A stretch of 61,257 nt of DNA from Phycisphaerales bacterium (GTDB taxonomy: Bacteria > Planctomycetota > Phycisphaerae > Phycisphaerales > SM1A02): positions 1 through 61,257 of the forward strand of contig SIAA01000008.1 in assembly GCA_009692045.1 (NCBI GenBank), in the 5' to 3' direction. The position numbers and the translations under genes are program-made. Below, piece by piece: positions 1 through 8,163 of this stretch. The notes under the pieces are model-generated. The model saw only the letters and a list, made by a program, of their open reading frames with translations, ran no database searches and was not told where the DNA came from. Numbering within the stretch: position 1 is the stretch's first letter; the number at the start of each line of letters is the position of its first letter.

Positions 1-402
1 TTGAATATTTTGAGATTAATTTGACTTAAATGTTTCGAGCATTTCAGAGTCAAAAATACTCCCCGGGGAAATAACCGTTTCGTCAAGCGGAATATTCTCT
101 CCGTACCTTTCTTTCATTTTCTGTTATTGATAGGAACTCGCTTTTCCAGCGTCGCGGGCGAGCGCCCGACAAGTCCACTGCGAAGCGGCGGTTCCGTGAG
201 ATAAGTGTACGTGAGCGGTGCGCAGCTCGTGGTGACGCTGGCGCCGGCATCGGATCGTCAATCCACGGCATACGCGAGTTGACTTCATAGACTCTTACTC
301 TGGGCGACTGGTCTTGCCTCACTCCACCGTCACCGGCAACACTCATCGACACCCCTGCTGGATGTCCGAGTGTCCGACGAGCGCTGGTGTAGGCGGGGGT
401 GG
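1..402. other. Leading intergenic region without a convincing gene
   Basis: I find no convincing gene here. The first 75 bases are AT-rich, unlike the rest of the window, and contain a stretch at 29-61 that resembles 58257-58289 (see findings). A short GC hairpin (CGGGCG, AG, CGCCCG) lies at 155-168. The minus-strand reading frame at 83-352 has no recognisable domain and is best read as chance. Any gene to the left would lie outside the window. Confidence 0.5.
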
Positions 403-437
403 TTGATTAGAAGGGTCATAACCCCTATAACTAGGGG
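403..437 (+). promoter_or_regulatory. Sigma-70-like promoter of the pdh operon with a palindrome over the -10 box
   Basis: TTGATT at 403-408, a 17-base spacer and TATAAC at 426-431 form a good housekeeping-type promoter. The perfect inverted repeat CCCCTATAACTAGGGG (422-437) covers the -10 hexamer and reaches the expected transcription start near 438. That is where a repressor operator would lie. Both motifs are seen directly; the promoter and operator functions are inferred. Confidence 0.6.
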
Positions 438-474
438 CTTCCCACTCTGCGCTCCGATTGCAGGTGGGGACCTC

Positions 475-1647
475 ATGACCAGCCTCACTGATCCTTCCCG
501 TTCCTCGCATGCCGACATTCACGGGGCGTCCGCGGGTTCTTCCCGTCACGCTTCGGGTAAGCCCGAGCTACCCGCGCCGGTTCTTCTGGGCTGGCTGCGG
601 GACATGTACCGCATTCGCGAGTTTGAAACTCGTTGCATGCAGGCCTATCAGGAGAAAAAGATCGGCGGTTTTTGCCATGTCTACATCGGGCAGGAGGCCG
701 TGGCGGTCGGCTGCACGGCGGCGGTAGAACCGACCGATCCCATCGTGACGGCCTATCGCGACCACGGGCACGCACTGGCGCGGGGTATGACCAGCCGCGC
801 CTGCATGGCTGAAATGTATGGCCGCATCGATGGATGTGCCAAGGGCAAGGGTGGCTCAATGCACATGTTTGACCGCAACAACAATCTGTTTGGCGGCCAC
901 GGAATCGTGGGAGCGCAGACGCCCCTGGGAGCGGGCCTTGCCTTCGGTACCAAGTACATGGATGAGGTGATCGATGGCGGCACCAACAGGCGGGTGACAC
1001 TCTGCTTTCTCGGTGACGGCGCTCTCAATCAGGGTGCCTTCCACGAGGCCTGCAATCTCGCGGGTCTGTTCGACCTGCCCGTGGTGTATGTGTGCGAGAA
1101 CAATGGCTACTCCATGGGGACTTCCATCCACCGCGGAACCACCATGGGTCACAATCTGCGCGTGAAGGCCGAGGCATACGGCCTCGACTCGATGGTGATA
1201 GATGGCATGGACATACTCGAGGTCTATCACGGCATGAAGGTCGTGTGCGACCGCGCTCGAGCCAACAGTCGACCTGCCTTTGTTGACATGCGCACCTATC
1301 GATACAAGGGTCATTCCATGAGTGATCCGCGCAAATACCGCTCCCGTGAAGAGGAGGAGGTGTGGGAGGCCAGCGATCCCGTGCAAAGATTGCGCAACCG
1401 GCTGGAAACAAGCGGCCTTCTGACGGATGAAGCATGGAAGCAGTTGACCTCTCAAGCCAAGGCTGAGGCCCGCGATTCGCTGGAGTTTGCCGATGCGAGT
1501 CCCGTGCCACCACTCTCCGATCTCTACCGTGATGTTTACGCGGAGCGATGGGGACCCTATACCGGTTCGAGCCAGCCGCTCATGAACGGCGGCTCGGAAA
1601 ACACTCCGTCATTTACCGCAACTGAGGGCAAAGAGGGAATCTCATGA
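475..1647 (+). CDS. pdhA: Pyruvate dehydrogenase E1 component, alpha subunit
   Basis: This is the thiamine-diphosphate-dependent alpha subunit of the E1 heterotetramer, which decarboxylates pyruvate and passes the acetyl group to E2. The 390-residue protein shows the ThDP motif from GDG (about residue 180) to NN (about 209) and the loop YKGHSMSDPRKYR typical of E1 alpha. The start at 475 follows AGGTGGGGA. An in-frame start at 370 would lie upstream of the predicted promoter and adds 35 residues unlike the family. The gene overlaps pdhB by ATGA. A branched-chain 2-oxoacid substrate cannot be excluded, but length and context favour pyruvate. Confidence 0.93.
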   Translation: MTSLTDPSRSSHADIHGASAGSSRHASGKPELPAPVLLGWLRDMYRIREFETRCMQAYQEKKIGGFCHVYIGQEAVAVGCTAAVEPTDPIVTAYRDHGHALARGMTSRACMAEMYGRIDGCAKGKGGSMHMFDRNNNLFGGHGIVGAQTPLGAGLAFGTKYMDEVIDGGTNRRVTLCFLGDGALNQGAFHEACNLAGLFDLPVVYVCENNGYSMGTSIHRGTTMGHNLRVKAEAYGLDSMVIDGMDILEVYHGMKVVCDRARANSRPAFVDMRTYRYKGHSMSDPRKYRSREEEEVWEASDPVQRLRNRLETSGLLTDEAWKQLTSQAKAEARDSLEFADASPVPPLSDLYRDVYAERWGPYTGSSQPLMNGGSENTPSFTATEGKEGIS

Positions 1648-2630
1648 GCGTGAGGATGATCGAGTATCGGGAGGCACTGCGTGAAGCCATGAGCGAGGAG
1701 ATGCGCCGCGACAAGCGGGTCATGCTCCTAGGTGAGGAGGTGGCCCAGTACAACGGCGCCTACAAGGTGAGCCGCGGCATGCTCGACGAGTTCGGCGCGC
1801 GGCGCGTGATCGACACCCCCATCAGCGAGTCAGGATTCGCGGGCATGGCCATCGGCGCCGCGATGCTGGGTCTGCGGCCCATCGTCGAGTTCATGTCCTG
1901 GTCATTCAGCCTTGTCGCCGCTGATCCGATTCTGAACAACGCGCCCAAGATGCTGTACATGTCAGGTGGACAGTTCGGGTGTCCCATTGTGTTTCGCGGC
2001 AATGACGGAGCAGGTGGACAACTCGGATCAACCCACAGTTGGTGCGTCGAAGGACTGTTCTCCAATGTGCCGGGCTTGAAGATGGCCATCCCCAGCAATC
2101 CCTACGACGCCAAGGGCCTGCTCAAGACAGCCATCCGCGACGACGATCCGGTGTTCTTTCTCGAGAGTGAACGCATGCTGGCTGCCAAGGGTGAGGTTCC
2201 GGAGGCGGAGTACCTGATTCCCTTTGGCCAAGCGCGCGTGTGTCGCGTTGGCACCGATTGCACCATTGCATCCTGGGGCAGGCCGGTCCACTTTGCCGTC
2301 GATGCCGCGGAGCAGTTGGCCAAGGAGGGAATCTCCTGCGAAGTCATTGACATGCGCACCGTGCGTCCTCTCGATATCGGCTCGGTAGTGCGTAGCGTCA
2401 AGAAAACCGGCTGTCTTGTGGTGGCCGATCAGAGTTGGAGTTTCGGAAGTCCAGGATCGGAACTGGCGGCGCAGGTGCATCAGCACTGCTTCGATGACCT
2501 AGACCACTATGTGGTTCGAGTCCACTCCGCTGATGTCCCCACCCCCTATGCGCAGAATCTGGAAGCGGAGTACCTTCCTAATGCACGCCGCATTTGTGAA
2601 GCGGTGCGGGTCGTTACCTATAACACCTAG
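1644..2630 (+). CDS. pdhB: Pyruvate dehydrogenase E1 component, beta subunit
   Basis: This is the partner of the alpha subunit and completes the E1 active site at the subunit interface. The 328-residue length is normal. Typical stretches are visible: LLGEEVAQYNGAYKVSRGM near the N-terminus, DTPISESGFAGMAIGAA, and the C-terminal transketolase segment with DMRTVRPLD. The start ATG overlaps the pdhA stop, so translation is probably coupled. The E2 gene follows 21-48 bases later, depending on its start. Confidence 0.94.
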   Translation: MSVRMIEYREALREAMSEEMRRDKRVMLLGEEVAQYNGAYKVSRGMLDEFGARRVIDTPISESGFAGMAIGAAMLGLRPIVEFMSWSFSLVAADPILNNAPKMLYMSGGQFGCPIVFRGNDGAGGQLGSTHSWCVEGLFSNVPGLKMAIPSNPYDAKGLLKTAIRDDDPVFFLESERMLAAKGEVPEAEYLIPFGQARVCRVGTDCTIASWGRPVHFAVDAAEQLAKEGISCEVIDMRTVRPLDIGSVVRSVKKTGCLVVADQSWSFGSPGSELAAQVHQHCFDDLDHYVVRVHSADVPTPYAQNLEAEYLPNARRICEAVRVVTYNT

Positions 2631-2678
2631 CGAAGTTCAGGGACGGGCTCGGTGAATCAGGCTCAGGCGGACCAAATC

Positions 2679-4028
2679 ATGTCAATCAAACTCACCATGC
2701 CGCGCCTCTCGGACACGATGGAGGCAGGCACGATTGTCCGTTGGAATGTCAAAGTGGGCGACCGCGTTCAGAGCGGCAGCGCAGTTGCGGATGTCGAGAC
2801 TGACAAGGCCACAATGGAGATGCAGGTCTTCGATGATGGAGTAGTCGCGTGCTTGGTGGTGCCCGAGGGCAGGCAGGTTCCCATCGGAACCCTGATCGCC
2901 ATCATTGCCGAGGAGGGCGAGGATCCTCAGCAGGTAGCGGCCTCTAACGCAGCTGCGGGAGTGAGTTCTGCTGGTGGCGGCGCTAGCCTAAGAAGCCCCG
3001 CTCCCGAAGCGACCCGCGCCCCAACCGCCGAGGAGTCCTCAGCGCGTTGCTCGCCATTGGCGCGCAAGTTGGCCGATCACTACCGTATTGACATCGCCAC
3101 ACTGAAGGGTTCCGGCCCGGGTGGTCGCGTCATCAAGAGAGACATACTTGCCGCCGCTGGTGTTGAGTCAACTGAGGACATGCCCCTCGGTGATACGGGC
3201 TCTGCGGCGGTGCTTGGCAGCGCCGCCGGAACCGAGGGCATTACCGAAATCCCCAGTCGATCCCTCGCCGCAATCACCCCGGGAGCGATCGTTCCTATCG
3301 TGGCACTACCCCAGCCCACTATTGTCGTACCTGGAAGGGAGATTGCTCTCTCAGGAATGCGGCAAACCATCGCGCGTCGCTTGGTCGAGAGCAAGACAAC
3401 GATTCCGCACTATCAGGTGTCGATGCGATTCGCCATGGACGCGGTGCTCGAACTGCGCGTGATGCTGAATGGACAGCTGGAACCACAGGGTGTGAAACTG
3501 AGCGTCAATGACTTCATCGTTCGAGCATGTGCCATCGCCATGCAGACTCATCCCTACTTCAACGCAAGTTGGGCAGGCGATCGCATTGTGATTCACGGCG
3601 CGGTAAACATCGGTGTTGCCATCTCGCTCCCTGCCCAGCGGGGCGGGGGACTAGTGGTCGCCACCATTCACAGCGCCGATCAAAAGGGGCTGCGCCAGAT
3701 CAGCTTGGACACCAAGGCATTGGCGGAGAAGGCCCGCACCAAGGGTCTAGGAATCGAGGACATGTCCGATGCCACCTTCACCATCAGCAATCTGGGAATG
3801 TTTGGCGTAGACAACTTTACGGCGATCATCAATCCACCCAACAGCGCCATCCTCGCCTGCGGAGCCGCGGTCGAGCAGCCCGTAGTGCGCAATCATCAGC
3901 TGGTGGTCGGTCACGAAATGCTGGCGACCCTGAGTCTGGATCACCGCGTCATTGATGGTGCCATGGCTGCCGAGTTCCTGCAGACGGTCCGGCACAACAT
4001 CGAGAATCCCGCCACGCTCTTGGTGTGA
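2679..4028 (+). CDS. pdhC: Dihydrolipoamide acetyltransferase (E2) of pyruvate dehydrogenase
   Basis: This is the core enzyme that moves the acetyl group from lipoyl-lysine to CoA. Order of domains: one lipoyl domain (residues 1-80) with the lipoylated Lys at about 46 in VETDKATMEM; a linker; a peripheral-subunit-binding domain (about 125-160, ending GPGGRVIKRD); an Ala/Pro-rich linker; and the catalytic domain (about 215-449) with His422 and Asp426 in DHRVIDG. I chose ATG 2679 because it begins exactly with the lipoyl domain. A GTG at 2652 is possible. No E3 gene (lpd) follows. Confidence 0.93.
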   Translation: MSIKLTMPRLSDTMEAGTIVRWNVKVGDRVQSGSAVADVETDKATMEMQVFDDGVVACLVVPEGRQVPIGTLIAIIAEEGEDPQQVAASNAAAGVSSAGGGASLRSPAPEATRAPTAEESSARCSPLARKLADHYRIDIATLKGSGPGGRVIKRDILAAAGVESTEDMPLGDTGSAAVLGSAAGTEGITEIPSRSLAAITPGAIVPIVALPQPTIVVPGREIALSGMRQTIARRLVESKTTIPHYQVSMRFAMDAVLELRVMLNGQLEPQGVKLSVNDFIVRACAIAMQTHPYFNASWAGDRIVIHGAVNIGVAISLPAQRGGGLVVATIHSADQKGLRQISLDTKALAEKARTKGLGIEDMSDATFTISNLGMFGVDNFTAIINPPNSAILACGAAVEQPVVRNHQLVVGHEMLATLSLDHRVIDGAMAAEFLQTVRHNIENPATLLV

Positions 4029-4391
4029 TCACGCGGTGGGAGTCGGTGCCGCATTCTGCAAGTGCTCTAGGGCCGCGACAACCAAGGGCGCGTAAACGTA
4101 GCTTGGACCGCCCCCCATCACCACCGCCACGCCTGCGGCTTCCATGATCTGCTCGGAAGTGGCTCCGCACTTGAGCGCCTTCTCAACATGGGAGTAGATG
4201 CACGGCTCACAGCGGTCCTTGACGGCAATGGCAACGGCGATGAGTTCCTTCTCTCTCACCGAGAGCGCGCCCTCCTTCATCAGTCCTTGAAACATGGCGG
4301 CGAAACTGTTGCCAATCTGCGGCGCCTGCGCCTTCATCGACTTCATCTTGTTCGGCCAACTTGCGTAATGAGTCGCGGGATCACTTGCCAT
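4029..4391 (-). CDS. AhpD / carboxymuconolactone decarboxylase-family protein
   Basis: This small 120-residue helical protein belongs to the AhpD-like family, whose members act as alkylhydroperoxidases or thiol-disulfide reductases. The motif C61-E-P-C64 followed by H68 (CEPCIYSH) matches the AhpD-type active site. Its stop codon directly abuts the stop of pdhC on the other strand, so no room is left for a terminator between them. AhpD in mycobacteria works with E2 of the dehydrogenase complex, which makes the neighbourhood suggestive, but a link here is only inference. It is probably co-transcribed with the rhodanese gene upstream. Confidence 0.8.
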   Translation of the reverse strand: MASDPATHYASWPNKMKSMKAQAPQIGNSFAAMFQGLMKEGALSVREKELIAVAIAVKDRCEPCIYSHVEKALKCGATSEQIMEAAGVAVVMGGGPSYVYAPLVVAALEHLQNAAPTPTA

Positions 4392-4394
4392 TGT

Positions 4395-4805
4395 TCATTC
4401 TCCTAGTGGTGCGGCGGGGGCGGAAGAGGTGGGAAGTCCGGCAGCTGTCCAGGCGAGGATGCCGCCCTTCAGATTGATAAAGATGCAGTCGGACGCGCCG
4501 GCCGCTGTCAGTTGCGCGCACGCCGTGGCACTGCGAACACCGCTTCGGCAGTGGACGACTACCCGCGTGGGTGATTCGCTCGCTGAAGAGTCACCGACCC
4601 CCCGGCCCTTGCGAGCGAGGGCGAACACTGCGCGAGCCTCGAGGGAGGGCAGCGGCATAAGTAGTGAGCCCGAGATGCGGCTGGCAGCATGCTCATCAGG
4701 ATTGCGGACATCTATGAGGATCGCGCCTCCAGAGGAAAGCAGCAGCGCGGCATCGGAGCACTCGAGTTCGCTGAAGGAGGTAGTGCTCTTGGCTGGCTCT
4801 GGCAT
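4395..4805 (-). CDS. Rhodanese-like domain protein
   Basis: This single-domain rhodanese has 136 residues from the ATG at 4805. IDVRNPDEHAASRISGS is the typical first motif, and the active-site loop HCRSGVR carries the persulfide-forming Cys at about residue 86. A longer frame starting at 4850 would overlap the upstream gene and adds a tail unlike the family. Three bases separate it from the AhpD-like gene, so both likely belong to one transcript. A thiosulfate or polysulfide sulfurtransferase role is the family default; the real substrate is unknown. Confidence 0.85.
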   Translation of the reverse strand: MPEPAKSTTSFSELECSDAALLLSSGGAILIDVRNPDEHAASRISGSLLMPLPSLEARAVFALARKGRGVGDSSASESPTRVVVHCRSGVRSATACAQLTAAGASDCIFINLKGGILAWTAAGLPTSSAPAAPLGE

Positions 4806-4815
4806 TTGACCAAGT

Positions 4816-6060
4816 CTAGGGTGTGGCTTGTCTGGCGACCGCCACGGCACGCTGAGGCTGGGTCACTCTCCCGCACTCGGGGCAGGGCGCGCCTTGTGCG
4901 GTAGTTCGCAGGTCGTACTGGCAGGAGAGGCAGCTACTGTCTTTGAATCCAAGTATCACGACTAGTTTGCAAGTTGGGCAGGTGCTTTCGCCAGCCGTGG
5001 CGGAGAACGCCGCGGAGCAGCGGGGGCAGCGCATGCGAGCTCCGCCGAGTGCCTCGGAGTGGGACAGCCTTTCGATCTCCGCGGCGTGGAGTTTGTGCAG
5101 AATCAAGCAGCCCAATAGAACGCAGACATCGACCACTATGCAGGCGCCGGTGATTCGCCACAAAAAACTGTTCATGTTGGGATTGAATGCAACCAGGTAG
5201 GTGGCAGTCGTGCCGGCAGTGGCGGTCATGAGCACCGCGAGTGCGGGCAGATGGCGGGAGAGGCCTCGAAGTATGGAGCGGCTGGCGAAGATACCGACGC
5301 CGATGGAAACGGCGATGGTTGTCAACCCCAGGGAAATGGTGCGAATGTCATCCACGTGATTCCATCCGCCCAGCGCGGTGGCGGCGGCGCCAACAACCAT
5401 TCCCCTGTCCACGAAAAGCATAAGCCAGAGATTGCTCCAGCCCGCCAGTGCCAGAGCGCAGGTGATGAGACCGGCGCAGACGGCGGCGCGTCTGATGCGG
5501 CTTACGGATCCGAGACCGGTCAGACAGGCAGCAACAACCACAGCGGCTGCAAGGCAGGTGAGCCACTCTGACACTAGCAACCCGGTTTGCGCTCCCGTGC
5601 TGAAGGGGGCGAGTAGACCGATGGCGGCGGCGATGCCGGAGCCGATCATCAGCGACTTCTCTGCAACTCTGGTGCTGGTGTCCGCGCCATCCATACGGCG
5701 GATCCCTGTCGCCGCAACCACAAGCGACAAGAGCAGGACCCCGGCGCATCCCATTGATTGCTCGGCGTAGTTGCCATTGCTCCAGATGGCGATGAGGAAG
5801 CAGGATTCCGCCACCACAAGGTAACTGCACCAAGCGATGCTGATCCATGAGAGTTGGGCACCGGGAATCGATGGGGCTACGGGCAAGATCAGGGCGCACA
5901 TGAAGGCGAGGCTGACGGCGCTGCCGAGAGTCTCACCGGAGTATTCCCAGTCGGCGAGGAGGGCGGCGATCCCCAGAACTGCGGCAATGCCCAGTATCCA
6001 CAACAGGAATCTAAGAACCACATTTCGCATGGCCATGGTTGAGTCTGTTAGTGGATTCAC
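4816..6060 (-). CDS. Multi-pass membrane protein with C-terminal zinc ribbons
   Basis: The roughly 300 N-terminal residues contain about eight to ten hydrophobic segments. The C-terminal part is soluble and carries two Cys-pair sets: CPRC...CPTC (about residues 343-366) and SCQYDLR...CPECG (about 378-400). The second resembles the 'C-GYDLRG...CPECG' ribbon common in planctomycete proteins of unknown function. The likely start is the GTG at 6060, overlapping the upstream stop, with ATGs at 6036 and 6030 as alternatives. No specific function is recognised. Confidence 0.7.
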   Translation of the reverse strand: MNPLTDSTMAMRNVVLRFLLWILGIAAVLGIAALLADWEYSGETLGSAVSLAFMCALILPVAPSIPGAQLSWISIAWCSYLVVAESCFLIAIWSNGNYAEQSMGCAGVLLLSLVVAATGIRRMDGADTSTRVAEKSLMIGSGIAAAIGLLAPFSTGAQTGLLVSEWLTCLAAAVVVAACLTGLGSVSRIRRAAVCAGLITCALALAGWSNLWLMLFVDRGMVVGAAATALGGWNHVDDIRTISLGLTTIAVSIGVGIFASRSILRGLSRHLPALAVLMTATAGTTATYLVAFNPNMNSFLWRITGACIVVDVCVLLGCLILHKLHAAEIERLSHSEALGGARMRCPRCSAAFSATAGESTCPTCKLVVILGFKDSSCLSCQYDLRTTAQGAPCPECGRVTQPQRAVAVARQATP

Positions 6061-7067
6061 CAGATGAGTATCCGTCTATCTCTGCTGAGCAGCAGAAGTT
6101 CGTGATCGTTCAGGGGCCACGCCCGCTCAACGGGGAAATCCGGGTGCAATAGGAGCCGAAGCTCCTGTAGTGCGTCGACATCGTAGACGCGGAGTGCGCC
6201 ATCCAGTGAGCAGGAGAAAATGCCTCTGCCTCGCCCGAAGGAGAGTTGCTTCACACTTGATAAGGTCGGAGTCGATGCTGCCAGGAGTTCCAGTGTTGGT
6301 AGAAGCCGGATCTCAATCAGCCCATTCTGGTATCCGATGGCAACTCGGCGGTGATCGGGGGACCTCACGATTACCGTGGGGATGCTGGTTGTCTGGGAGA
6401 GGGAGGCCGCTGCACCAGTAACTGAGTCCCGAGAGCGCAGCAACCGATCCGAGCCGCCGGAGATGAGCCAGGGACCGGCGAAGCAGAGCGAGACTTGGAC
6501 AGACTCGGTGGGGTTTGGGCTGGCAGGGGAGGCGTGGGAAATGTCGGTGTAGAGGGGCGTTCCATCCTCCCGCAATACATGGATGTGGGCGTCCACGGTA
6601 GCAAGCGCAACCAACGAGTGGTCACGAGAGCAGGCGGCGCTCATCACACGAGCGGCATCGGGCTCGAGAGATTCGTCACCACCTCGGAGGGTGTGAACTA
6701 GATCGCCGCTCTCCACTGCACGCAGCTCCACTGAGCCATCATTGAGACGCACAACAACACCACGACCGTCGGAGGAGGGCTCGCAGAGGAGGGTCGCGTG
6801 CTCGATGATCCAGCGCGGTGCGCATTCGGATATCAGTATGGTTTGTCCCGCGCGGCAGACTGAGGTGTCAATCGCCATGACACTCGAGTCAGCCTCGGCC
6901 CCGTCACCATTGCAGGGAACGATCAGCGTCTCCGTAGATTCGCGGTCGAGAGCGGGGTCGCCAGGTTGGGAGTCCGTGCTTGTCAGCAACAGTATGAGCG
7001 GCAGCATGAGCAGGAGAACGCCCGCACTCGCTGCCACGGCTCGTCGAGTTCTGGGAGCCAGTTGCAA
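6057..7067 (-). CDS. Membrane-anchored WD40-like beta-propeller protein
   Basis: An N-terminal Arg-rich stretch and one hydrophobic segment (residues 13-29) suggest a signal anchor with the rest outside the cytoplasm. The remaining 300 residues contain degenerate WD-type blades, such as VVVRLNDGSVELRAVESGDL and GIFSCSLDGALRVYDVDAL. The start is TTG 7067, preceded by GAGGG. It overlaps the zinc-ribbon membrane protein by GTGA, so the two are probably made together and may interact. The function is unknown. Confidence 0.65.
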   Translation of the reverse strand: MQLAPRTRRAVAASAGVLLLMLPLILLLTSTDSQPGDPALDRESTETLIVPCNGDGAEADSSVMAIDTSVCRAGQTILISECAPRWIIEHATLLCEPSSDGRGVVVRLNDGSVELRAVESGDLVHTLRGGDESLEPDAARVMSAACSRDHSLVALATVDAHIHVLREDGTPLYTDISHASPASPNPTESVQVSLCFAGPWLISGGSDRLLRSRDSVTGAAASLSQTTSIPTVIVRSPDHRRVAIGYQNGLIEIRLLPTLELLAASTPTLSSVKQLSFGRGRGIFSCSLDGALRVYDVDALQELRLLLHPDFPVERAWPLNDHELLLLSRDRRILIW

Positions 7068-7077
7068 CGCCCTCAGA

Positions 7078-8163
7078 TTACGCCGAACCAGTCACAGGGT
7101 CGGTTGCTCCAGTTGTGGCAGCAATGAACTTGCGAGCTCGAATGTTCTGATTCCCCAGCTGCCCGCAAGCCGCCATGGCACTTCTACCCTTGGTCTGGCG
7201 GCGTTTGGTGAACTGTCCGTTGCCGATGGCGCGGGCAACGAATGCATCGACATCGGCCTCAGCTGGCGCACCCCAGGGGGAGTTCCGCCTGGGGTTATAG
7301 GGAATGACATTGAGCGAGCAGCGGATGTCGCGGAGGTACGCGCACACCTCATCGCAATGTTCGGGCGCATCGTTCACGCCGGGAATCAGCACATATTCAA
7401 CACAAATGGCAGCGGTGGGGCGCTTGGGGAACTGCAGCATGGCCTCATGAAGCAACGCCATAGGTTCAGCGCGATTGATGGGCATGATCGAACTCCGCAC
7501 CTCGTCATTGGGAGCATTGAGACTCACAGCGAGCCCGATGCGGCGGAACCCGGGTTTTTGCATGAACTCGCCGAGGCGACGCATGCCATCGGTGCGACCG
7601 ACCGTGGATACCGAGATGCACGAGCTGGCAATCCCCGGCCCGTTTCCATCACACATCACGGCAATGGCACCCAGCACTGCTTCTAGGTTGTCCATGGGCT
7701 CGCCCATTCCCATGAAGACGATGTTCTTGATGGCGAATCCCTCATTGCCCTCAAAGGGGTTGGGCACAAGGAAACGCGCGGCGTGGAGCTGCTGCACTAT
7801 TTCCGCGGTAGTGAGCTGACGCATGAGCCCCATCTGTCCGGTTTCACAGAAGTGGCAGCCCATGGCGCAACCCACCTGACTGCTCAAACACAGAGTGCGG
7901 CTGAACGCGCCACCTCGGTGCAGCATGGGAATGACCACACTCTCGGTCTCCAGTCCGCCGTGAAGGGGCAGAGTGAACTTCACAGTCTCGTCATCAACGA
8001 GCGGGGTCGCCGGCAAGGCGGGCAACGCCGCAATCCACTCAGCTCGCTGACCCTGCCGATGAAAGGCCCGATAGGCCAGCTTTGCTTGGTGGGTGGCGAT
8101 GCCGTGGACGCGTGCCGCTTCGATGAACTCAGGGGCACACTGAGATAGTGGATCGGGAGGCAT
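7078..8163 (-). CDS. rlmN: RlmN-family radical SAM 23S rRNA (A2503-C2) methyltransferase
   Basis: RlmN methylates C2 of A2503 in 23S rRNA and A37 of some tRNAs through a radical SAM mechanism. The cluster motif is C99-x3-C103-x2-C106, inside SQVGCAMGCHFCETGQMG. Other family marks are FMGMGEPMDN, the SAM-binding SVSTVGRTDGMRRL, and the second catalytic Cys near residue 333 in MAACGQLGN. The 361-residue length is usual. The motif after the cluster (CETGQMGLMRQLT) departs from the common CxTAxQGxxRxL, so this may be a divergent subfamily. Cfr cannot be excluded from sequence alone but is less likely. Confidence 0.88.
   Translation of the reverse strand: MPPDPLSQCAPEFIEAARVHGIATHQAKLAYRAFHRQGQRAEWIAALPALPATPLVDDETVKFTLPLHGGLETESVVIPMLHRGGAFSRTLCLSSQVGCAMGCHFCETGQMGLMRQLTTAEIVQQLHAARFLVPNPFEGNEGFAIKNIVFMGMGEPMDNLEAVLGAIAVMCDGNGPGIASSCISVSTVGRTDGMRRLGEFMQKPGFRRIGLAVSLNAPNDEVRSSIMPINRAEPMALLHEAMLQFPKRPTAAICVEYVLIPGVNDAPEHCDEVCAYLRDIRCSLNVIPYNPRRNSPWGAPAEADVDAFVARAIGNGQFTKRRQTKGRSAMAACGQLGNQNIRARKFIAATTGATDPVTGSA

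Noticed and set aside
155-168. Short GC hairpin as a riboswitch or small RNA
   Set aside because: The stem is only six pairs with a two-base loop, and nothing around it matches a known riboswitch core.
83-352. Minus-strand open frame of 89 codons upstream of pdhA
   Set aside because: No domain, no convincing ribosome site and an Arg/Ser-rich product; most likely chance.
6742-7686. Plus-strand open frame of 314 codons
   Set aside because: It lies antisense to both the propeller gene and rlmN, which have clear motifs; its product has no domain or signal.
7078-8163. Assignment as the resistance methyltransferase Cfr
   Set aside because: Length and context suit the housekeeping RlmN; distinguishing them needs an alignment and tree, which I cannot make.
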